DNA of 5,667 nucleotides from an uncultured Micrococcaceae bacterium. Its GTDB lineage: Bacteria > Actinomycetota > Actinomycetes > Actinomycetales > Micrococcaceae. Shown here piece by piece: positions 1 to 4,753 of the stretch. Under the pieces are notes generated by a model. That model worked only from the letters and a program-made list of their open reading frames with translations. It had not been told where the DNA came from and ran no database searches. Made by a program: the position numbers and the translations under genes. Each line of letters begins with the position of its first letter. Positions within the stretch are counted from its first letter, which is position 1. Location of the stretch: positions 1-5,667 of the forward strand of contig CALBOC010000334.1 in NCBI GenBank assembly GCA_937896705.1. Direction: 5' to 3'.

Positions 1-32
1 AAACTTTCATGTTGGTGAGTGACAATAGAATT

Positions 33-263
33 ATGAGCACCAATAGCGAAACCCTAATAATCCGTGACGAGATGATCCGATTGGGTCAAGCTCTCAAGCT
101 GGCCAACGTCGTCGAGGACGGCGTCGATGCCCGAGAGATTATCAGCGCCGGCGAAGTTTTAGTCAACAACGAAGTTGAAACGCGGCGCGGCAGGCAGCTT
201 CGAGCCGGTGATGTCATCACCATGATCCAACTTGATCTCGAGGTGATCATTGAGACTGAATGA
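33..263 (+). CDS. Small S4-domain RNA-binding protein (YbcJ-like)
   Basis: A 76-residue protein that is almost entirely one S4 RNA-binding domain, of the small stand-alone type related to E. coli YbcJ. Residues 16-62 carry the S4 pattern: the first helix (RLGQALKLANVV, 16-27), a second helix leading into the turn SAGEVLVNNEVETRRGRQ (38-55), and the closing strand LRAGDVI (56-62). Basic residues R51, R52, R54 and R57 are placed to contact RNA. S4 domains bind structured RNA, often rRNA or tRNA; small single-domain members are thought to act near the ribosome, but no specific role can be read here. I chose the ATG at 33 because similarity begins just after it. In-frame ATG at 9 and GTG at 15 would add 8 or 6 unconserved residues. 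A GGTGAG run at 14-19 lies 13 bp before 33, slightly far for a Shine-Dalgarno site, so the start is not certain. A 112-bp gap separates it from the sulfatase, so they are probably not one operon. Confidence 0.85.
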   Translation: MSTNSETLIIRDEMIRLGQALKLANVVEDGVDAREIISAGEVLVNNEVETRRGRQLRAGDVITMIQLDLEVIIETE

Positions 264-375
264 CGCCCCTGCCTGCTGAGGCCTCTATTCGCTTCGGAAC
301 ACCACCCTTGCCCGCCGCTGGCCACATACTTAAAGTTGAGATTGTGAACTGAATCTTTTTTGAAAGGCCAGGTTT
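264..375 (+). promoter_or_regulatory. Intergenic leader of the sulfatase-FGE unit
   Basis: This 112-bp gap holds no credible ORF and presumably contains the promoter of the sulfatase operon. No convincing -35/-10 pair is visible. The best AT-rich stretch is around 325-335 (CATACTTAAAG), with TTGCCC at 308-313 too close to be a good partner. A Shine-Dalgarno site GAAAGG at 362-367 lies 8 bp before the ATG at 376. Just upstream, AGATT (339-343) and AATCT (352-356) form a short inverted repeat followed by T residues to 361. Alternatively CTTT (355-358) can pair with AAAG (363-366), part of the Shine-Dalgarno site. Both stems are short and AT-rich, so any regulatory role is speculative. Confidence 0.35.
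362..367 (+). promoter_or_regulatory. Ribosome binding site of the sulfatase gene
   Basis: GAAAGG sits 8 bp before the ATG at 376, good spacing for a Shine-Dalgarno site. It supports that ATG as the start, as does the conserved RPNVLLIFADD core beginning only nine residues into the protein, which leaves no room for a signal peptide. Confidence 0.6.
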
Positions 376-2022
376 ATGACGGAAGCAGCACATTCAACGC
401 GACCCAACGTGCTACTGATTTTTGCTGATGATCTTGGTCAGGGGGATGTGTCGTGCTTCAACCCCAACGCCGGGTGGCAAACAACGAATATGGATCGCCT
501 GGCCGCCGAGGGCATGCGGTTTTACGATTCCCACGCCACCAGCGCCCTGTGCACTCCTTCACGGTATGGTCTGTTGACCGGACGATACAACTGGCGTTCG
601 CGGCTCAAACGGCTGGTGTTACCGGGTGACTCCGAGTCGCTGATCGAAAAGGATCGGCTGACGCTGGCGCAGTTCCTTTCGGACCGCGGGTACTCTACCG
701 CGGTTGTCGGGAAATGGCACTTGGGACTGGACTGGCAATTATTAGAACACGGTAACGATCTTGACCGGTTCGGGCTGTCCGTTGATGAACATCCCATTCC
801 CGAAACTCGGTTTGGTCGCCATGGCAACTTCAACGCCGGGCAGCAATGGGAAGTCGAAGGGGCAGATATCGACTACAGCAAACCGATTACGTTTGGTCCA
901 AATGATCTCGGTTTCGACTACTCCTTTATTACCGCCGCCTCGCACGATCAACCGCCCTTCGTGTATATCGAAAATGGACAAGCCCAGGGTGTCCCGACGA
1001 AATTCGGCGGCGATCAATGGCAACTCGATCGGGCCACCTCCTCGCAGTGGGACCAGATTCAAAAGGGCCCAATGGTTGAGGACTTTGATGTCACCCGACT
1101 GGTCCAAGACTTTCAGGACAAGGCGCTTGAGGTGCTCAACGAGATGCTAGACGGCGATGACCCGTGGTTCTTATACGTTCCCTCGCACTTAGTGCACGGA
1201 CCAATCATTCCCAATGAGCCGTGGCAAGGACGTTCCGGGTTGGGACCGTACGGGGATTTTGTGTTGCAGTTCGATGACTACGTCGGCCAATTGGTGCAAG
1301 CCATCGATGATGCGGGGCAACGGGAAAATACTATCGTGATCGTGACCTCGGACAACGGTGTCTCGCCGGTCGCTGGCCTACCCGACCTGCGCGCTCAGGG
1401 GCATGACCCATCGAATGGTTGGCGTGGGGCGAAGGCCGATATCTGGGAAGGCGGCCATCGTGAGCCATTTATTGTTCGCTGGCCCGAGGTGATTGAGGCC
1501 AATACGACCTCGGATCACCTCATTTCACATTCCGATGTTTTCGCCACGCTTTCAGAAGTCCTGGGGGAACAACTTCCTGAGACCGCCGCCGAAGACTCCG
1601 TATCTCAACTGCCCGTGTGGCAGGGGTCTGGCCGTGCTGTTCGCCAGGATGTCGTTGCTTCCTCGGGTGGTGGCGGTCTGGCCATCCGCAAGGGTGAGTG
1701 GAAGCTCGACTGTGTCACCGATGGAGATGGTTTCCAATCGTTGATGGCACAGCCGGCTGGTGAAGAGGCTACCCGCTATAAACCCGCCCAGCTATACAAC
1801 CTGGCCGACGATCCCACCGAGACGACCAATCTCCTTGAAGAACACCCCGACAAAGTCGCCGAGCTCTCCCGGCTGCTAGCCGAACATATTCGCCGTGGTC
1901 GCTCCACCCCGGGTGCACCACAATCCAATGATGCCGGCACTCCAACCAATCGCTGGATGCAGATCGAATGGCTGGATGACGCAGAGGCAGTCATCTCACA
2001 GTGTAAGACTCATGTCTCCTAA
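376..2022 (+). CDS. Type I sulfatase (arylsulfatase family), formylglycine-dependent
   Basis: Hydrolyses sulfate esters, releasing sulfate; the natural substrate is unknown. At 548 residues it has normal length for a bacterial arylsulfatase of the alkaline-phosphatase superfamily. Visible active-site elements, in order: metal ligands D18-D19 (IFADDLGQGD); the signature CTPSR at 59-63 followed by GLLTGR (65-70), where C59 is the residue oxidised to formylglycine; GKWHLG (112-117) with K113 and H115; H271 and H274 in VPSHLVHGP; SDNG at 325-328 with calcium ligands D326 and N327; and K353 before WEGGHR (357-362). The C-terminal part has the usual AIRKGEWKLD and YNLADDP (474-480) segments. No signal peptide or membrane segment is present, so the enzyme is expected in the cytoplasm, unlike the many exported sulfatases. 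Its last 11 bp overlap the start of the FGE gene that should activate it, which strongly supports a cysteine-type sulfatase. Arylsulfatase, choline sulfatase or another sulfatase subfamily cannot be told apart here. Confidence 0.95.
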   Translation: MTEAAHSTRPNVLLIFADDLGQGDVSCFNPNAGWQTTNMDRLAAEGMRFYDSHATSALCTPSRYGLLTGRYNWRSRLKRLVLPGDSESLIEKDRLTLAQFLSDRGYSTAVVGKWHLGLDWQLLEHGNDLDRFGLSVDEHPIPETRFGRHGNFNAGQQWEVEGADIDYSKPITFGPNDLGFDYSFITAASHDQPPFVYIENGQAQGVPTKFGGDQWQLDRATSSQWDQIQKGPMVEDFDVTRLVQDFQDKALEVLNEMLDGDDPWFLYVPSHLVHGPIIPNEPWQGRSGLGPYGDFVLQFDDYVGQLVQAIDDAGQRENTIVIVTSDNGVSPVAGLPDLRAQGHDPSNGWRGAKADIWEGGHREPFIVRWPEVIEANTTSDHLISHSDVFATLSEVLGEQLPETAAEDSVSQLPVWQGSGRAVRQDVVASSGGGGLAIRKGEWKLDCVTDGDGFQSLMAQPAGEEATRYKPAQLYNLADDPTETTNLLEEHPDKVAELSRLLAEHIRRGRSTPGAPQSNDAGTPTNRWMQIEWLDDAEAVISQCKTHVS

Positions 2023-2887
2023 GCTCACCGAGCTGGTCACGATCCCTGCTGGCGCCTCCTGGCAGGGGTCCGACGACTTCTATCCGGAAGAAGCACCCCG
2101 AACCCAAGTTGAGGTTGAATCCTTCGAGTTAGAACGCCACCCGGTGACCAACGCGCAGTTTGCAGCGTTCGTGTCCGACACCGAGTGGGTTACGACCGCC
2201 GAACGTCCCATCCCCGATGACATTGTCGGTATTCCACCTGAAATGCGGGCTCCTGGATCCTTAGTGTTCACCCCCACGACCGGACCCGTGGACTTATTGC
2301 GATGGGAGCTCTGGTGGCAATGGGTTCCCGGCGCCAATTGGCGCCATCCCTACGGTCCAGCATCCGACCTTGCCGGGCTCGACCAGCACCCCGTCGTGCA
2401 CATATCCTATGAAGATGCTCAAGCATACGCGGCCTGGGCGGGTCGACGCCTTCCCACTGAAACTGAATGGGAGCATGCCGTTGCCTCGGCAGCAGGTCAC
2501 GCCTACGCCTGGGGTGACGAGTTCATGCCCGCCGGGCAGCTGATGGCCAACACGTACCAGGGAAACTTTCCCTATCAGAATACTGGCGCCAACGGTTGGG
2601 TGGGCACCAGCCCGGTTGGCGCATTCCCGGCCACGAAGCATGGATTGTTCGACATGATCGGCAACGTGTGGGAGTGGACAACCAGCGCCTTCGGCTCCGT
2701 TCGAAACAGTTCGGATTCGTGTTGCGCAGCGCCGGTCGACCCGACATCCGATGCGGTGCACCTGGTGGTGAAAGGGGGCTCTCATTTGTGCCATCCGGCA
2801 TACTGTGCTCGATACCGGCCTGCGGCCCGGCAGCCACAAACCCCAGACTCCGCCACCACCCACCTCGGATTCCGGTGCGTCCGCTAA
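2012..2887 (+). CDS. Formylglycine-generating enzyme (aerobic, SUMF1-type sulfatase-modifying factor)
   Basis: Oxidises the cysteine of the CxPxR motif in sulfatases to C-alpha-formylglycine, using O2 and copper. Its expected partner is the sulfatase encoded just upstream. The 291-residue protein is one FGE-sulfatase domain: N-terminal strand ELVTIPAGASWQGSDD with PEEAPRTQVEV, the core GRRLPTETEWEHA (144-156), GNVWEW (217-222), and the C-terminal block GGSHLCHPAYCARYRPAAR (255-273) ending in LGFRC (285-289). C260 and C265 are five residues apart, matching the two copper-binding/catalytic cysteines of characterised FGEs (C336/C341 in human FGE). This separates it from cysteine-less FGE-fold proteins such as ergothioneine EgtB-type domains. 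An extra tandem pair, C237-C238, precedes them. There is no signal peptide. The frame stays open back to 1895, but I chose the ATG at 2012 because family similarity starts directly after it and the upstream codons lie inside the sulfatase gene. The start is 8 bp before the sulfatase stop codon and lacks a clear Shine-Dalgarno site, suggesting translational coupling. Confidence 0.93.
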   Translation: MSPKLTELVTIPAGASWQGSDDFYPEEAPRTQVEVESFELERHPVTNAQFAAFVSDTEWVTTAERPIPDDIVGIPPEMRAPGSLVFTPTTGPVDLLRWELWWQWVPGANWRHPYGPASDLAGLDQHPVVHISYEDAQAYAAWAGRRLPTETEWEHAVASAAGHAYAWGDEFMPAGQLMANTYQGNFPYQNTGANGWVGTSPVGAFPATKHGLFDMIGNVWEWTTSAFGSVRNSSDSCCAAPVDPTSDAVHLVVKGGSHLCHPAYCARYRPAARQPQTPDSATTHLGFRCVR

Positions 2888-2908
2888 CCCACTACCGCAG
2901 GTGAACAT

Positions 2909-2953
2909 CGGGTAAAGCGAACAGGGTGGCATGCTTCATGGCCTGTCAACCCG
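2909..2953 (+). terminator. Imperfect three-block inverted repeat after the FGE gene, candidate terminator
   Basis: Starting 21 bp after the FGE stop codon, three nested complementary blocks are visible: CGGGT (2909-2913) with ACCCG (2949-2953), ACAGG (2921-2925) with CCTGT (2942-2946), and CATG (2930-2933) with CATG (2937-2940) around a CTT loop. The blocks are separated by unpaired stretches of 7/2 and 4/1 bases. There is no T-tract after it. It could end the sulfatase-FGE transcript or be a structured element in the leader of the next gene. The pairing is seen; the function is inferred. Confidence 0.35.
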
Positions 2954-2986
2954 TAGCATAAAACTGCAACGAGATGACCACGTCCT

Positions 2987-2992
2987 AGGAGG
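2987..2992 (+). promoter_or_regulatory. Strong Shine-Dalgarno site of the alcohol dehydrogenase gene
   Basis: A consensus AGGAGG lies 5 bp before a GTG codon at 2998. It fixes GTG as the start, because the protein from there begins with MRAVVFEDW, the expected N-terminus of this dehydrogenase family. No convincing promoter hexamer pair is seen in the preceding 110 bp; an AT-rich TAGCATAAAA at 2954-2963 is the best -10-like stretch. Confidence 0.8.
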
Positions 2993-2997
2993 ATATT

Positions 2998-4044
2998 GTG
3001 CGCGCAGTAGTATTTGAAGACTGGAAAACGTTCCCGGTACTCAAGGATGTGGACAAACCCACTCCTGGTCCCGGCGAAGTGTTACTCAAGGTAGCCGGAG
3101 CCGGCGCCTGTCACTCAGATGTGGCGATCTTCCAAGATTATGATGCTGATTTCAATCCCGCGGGTCTGCCGACCGGCTTTGTGTTGGGGCATGAAAACGC
3201 CGGCTGGGTTGAAGAGCTCGGCCAGGGGGTCAGCGGGTTCGAAAAGGGCGATGCGTATTTGGTATATGGTCCAATTGGTTGCGGCCGGTGTAAGGCCTGT
3301 TCCAGAGGCCAAGATACCTATTGCGAAAATGCTGCGACCAACCCCTATCCTGGCATCGGGTTGGGCCGTGACGGCGGGATGGCAGAATACGTCTCGGTTC
3401 CGGCACGAAACTTGGTGCCCTTGGGCGATGCTGATCCAGCAACGGCGGCCCCGCTGGCTGATGCGGGGCTCACGCCATATCACGCTATTAAACTTGCGCT
3501 GCCGAAATTGGCGGGCGCAGATAAATATGCGCTGGTGATTGGGCTCGGGGGTCTGGGCTTATTGGGCGTTCAGATCCTCAAAGCTCTCACCGGGGCGACG
3601 ATTATCGCCACCGATATGAAAGAAGATGCGATGGCGGAAGCTGAACAGCTGGGTGCCATCACGGTGCCTGGTGGCGACGATCAGGTTACAAAGATCCGCG
3701 AGGTGACCGGTGATAAGGGTGTCGATGCCGCGTTTGATTTTGTGGGTGTCTCCCCCACGATTAACACCGCGATGCAATCCATGGCGGTTCAGGGTCGGCT
3801 TACGGTGTTAGGTATTGCCGGGCAGCCCTATGAGTGGACGTTTTACACCACGCCCTATGAAGTCGAACTGACGAACAGTTACTGGGGCACCATTGAGGAT
3901 TTGCACGAGGTTGCGGACCTTTTCCGAGCCGGCAAGATCGCACCGAAAGTCACCAAGTATCCCATGGCCAAAGCCTTGGACGCCTATCAAGATCTCGTGG
4001 ATGGCAAGGTGTCTGGCCGCGCCGTGGTCATCCCTCACGAATAG
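2998..4044 (+). CDS. Zinc-dependent, NAD-type medium-chain alcohol dehydrogenase (ADH-A-like)
   Basis: Predicted to interconvert alcohols and aldehydes or ketones with NAD(H). The 348-residue length is typical. Catalytic zinc site: C38 in GACHSD, H65-E66 in LGHENAG, and D155 in PLADAGLTPYH, where Asp replaces the Cys of horse-liver-type enzymes. Structural zinc site: C95, C98, C101 and C109 (CGRCKAC followed by GQDTYC). The Rossmann motif GLGGLG is at 182-187, and D206 ends the second strand (ATIIATD), which favours NAD over NADP. The layout and several stretches, such as VYGP before the structural zinc site, APLADAGLTPYHAI and AFDFVG, recall the secondary alcohol dehydrogenase ADH-A of Rhodococcus ruber, so secondary alcohols and ketones are plausible substrates, but this is from memory of that family. 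It starts with GTG behind a strong Shine-Dalgarno site, 110 bp after the FGE gene, and is probably its own transcription unit. No functional tie to the sulfatase is evident. It ends facing the minus-strand genes. Confidence 0.93.
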   Translation: MRAVVFEDWKTFPVLKDVDKPTPGPGEVLLKVAGAGACHSDVAIFQDYDADFNPAGLPTGFVLGHENAGWVEELGQGVSGFEKGDAYLVYGPIGCGRCKACSRGQDTYCENAATNPYPGIGLGRDGGMAEYVSVPARNLVPLGDADPATAAPLADAGLTPYHAIKLALPKLAGADKYALVIGLGGLGLLGVQILKALTGATIIATDMKEDAMAEAEQLGAITVPGGDDQVTKIREVTGDKGVDAAFDFVGVSPTINTAMQSMAVQGRLTVLGIAGQPYEWTFYTTPYEVELTNSYWGTIEDLHEVADLFRAGKIAPKVTKYPMAKALDAYQDLVDGKVSGRAVVIPHE

Positions 4045-4059
4045 TGCAGCACGGCTTTT

Positions 4060-4106
4060 CTTGGGCTGGGGTGGATAGTGTCGAAAACCTGAAACCCCGG
4101 CCCGAG
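4060..4106. terminator. Inverted repeat between convergent genes, candidate bidirectional terminator
   Basis: CTTGGGCTGGGGT (4060-4072) pairs with ACCCCGGCCCGAG (4094-4106) over 13 bp. There are 11 Watson-Crick pairs plus two positions that are G-U in the plus-strand RNA (A-C mismatches in the minus-strand RNA), with a 21-base loop. It lies 15 bp after the dehydrogenase stop codon and 16 bp after the end of the minus-strand hydrolase gene. Neither strand has a T-tract next to the stem, so it is not a textbook intrinsic terminator. GC-rich stems without a T-tract are often proposed as terminators in actinobacteria. Position and stem support a terminator that works best for the plus-strand transcript. 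Confidence 0.6.
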
Positions 4107-4122
4107 TGCCACTCGCGATGGT

Positions 4123-4749
4123 TTAGACGTGCACCTTGAGAAAGCCCAGGAAATCATTGATTTCTTGCGGGTGAATGCCGTGGCCTATCCCGTGGTAGGT
4201 TTTTTCAACAAGGTTGACTCGCGGACGCAACCAGTTGGCGGTTTGTTCAATACGATCGGCTGCCACAATGGGATCCGCTGGATCGTATCCCCAAAACATC
4301 AACTGGTTGGATGCGACGAACGCTTCATCATCAAATAGGTCATCGAGTTCGGCGGCTTCAATCACGAACCCCGACAGTCCGATCACGGTCGGGTAGAAGC
4401 CCGGGCGCATGCGCATCAGCGAAGTAGCCATCGCCATGCCTTGGGAAAAGCCCAGCAAGGACACGCTGCGGTACTGGTCGGCGACCGATTGGATCCACTC
4501 GTCCAGTTGCACGATAGCGGTTCGGACTTCGTCGGCATTGGCTTCAAGTTCGGTGGATATTGGGAACCAGCAATAGCCTCCGAAATGCGGGGGCAGCTGC
4601 TTGGGTGCTTGGACGCTGGCGATGGTGAAGCGATCGTCGAAATAGTTGCCGAGGGGAAACAGGTCGTTTTCATCGGCGCCGAAACCGTGCAGAAAGACTA
4701 CGAGGTCGGTTTCTGGACGCGGTTCGTCATGTGACCAGCGAACGTGCAT
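4123..4749 (-). CDS. Alpha/beta-hydrolase of the phospholipase/carboxylesterase family
   Basis: A 208-residue serine hydrolase, the normal size for the small carboxylesterase/phospholipase group (COG0400 type, which includes YpfH-like esterases). The oxyanion loop is in LHGFGADENDL (20-30). The nucleophile is S102 in LGFSQGMAMA. The acid is D159 in GYDPADPIV, and the histidine is H190 in HGIGHGIHPQE. All triad members are present. The family cleaves short acyl esters; the real substrate cannot be predicted. No signal peptide or membrane segment is seen, so it should act in the cytoplasm. The ATG at 4749 lies 4 bp after the metX stop codon on the same strand, so the two genes are almost certainly cotranscribed and perhaps translationally coupled. 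A weak Shine-Dalgarno site (AGGA, plus-strand positions 4760-4763) lies inside the end of metX, 10 bp before the ATG. Its 3' end faces the dehydrogenase gene across the 4060-4106 inverted repeat. Confidence 0.9.
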   Translation of the reverse strand: MHVRWSHDEPRPETDLVVFLHGFGADENDLFPLGNYFDDRFTIASVQAPKQLPPHFGGYCWFPISTELEANADEVRTAIVQLDEWIQSVADQYRSVSLLGFSQGMAMATSLMRMRPGFYPTVIGLSGFVIEAAELDDLFDDEAFVASNQLMFWGYDPADPIVAADRIEQTANWLRPRVNLVEKTYHGIGHGIHPQEINDFLGFLKVHV

Positions 4750-4753
4750 GTGG

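Noticed and set aside
277..284. GAGGCCTC-like palindrome and short GCCT/AGGC stem after the S4 gene as a terminator
   Set aside because: The stem is only 4-5 bp with no T-tract, well within chance in GC-rich sequence.
742..1192. TTA codons in the sulfatase as a sign of bldA-type control
   Set aside because: TTA also occurs in the dehydrogenase and FGE genes, so it is an ordinary codon here rather than a rare regulatory one.
1895..2011. Upstream extension of the FGE reading frame inside the sulfatase gene
   Set aside because: The extra 39 residues have no family similarity and lie on sulfatase codons containing conserved sulfatase sequence; the domain starts right after the ATG at 2012.
2294..2932. 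Long minus-strand open frame of 212 codons opposite the FGE gene
   Set aside because: It lies opposite a gene with intact FGE motifs, its translation resembles no family I know, and no Shine-Dalgarno site was noted. It is a shadow of codon bias.
4441..4734. Plus-strand open frame of 97 codons opposite the hydrolase gene
   Set aside because: It covers the conserved nucleophile and oxyanion regions of the minus-strand hydrolase, so it is a shadow.
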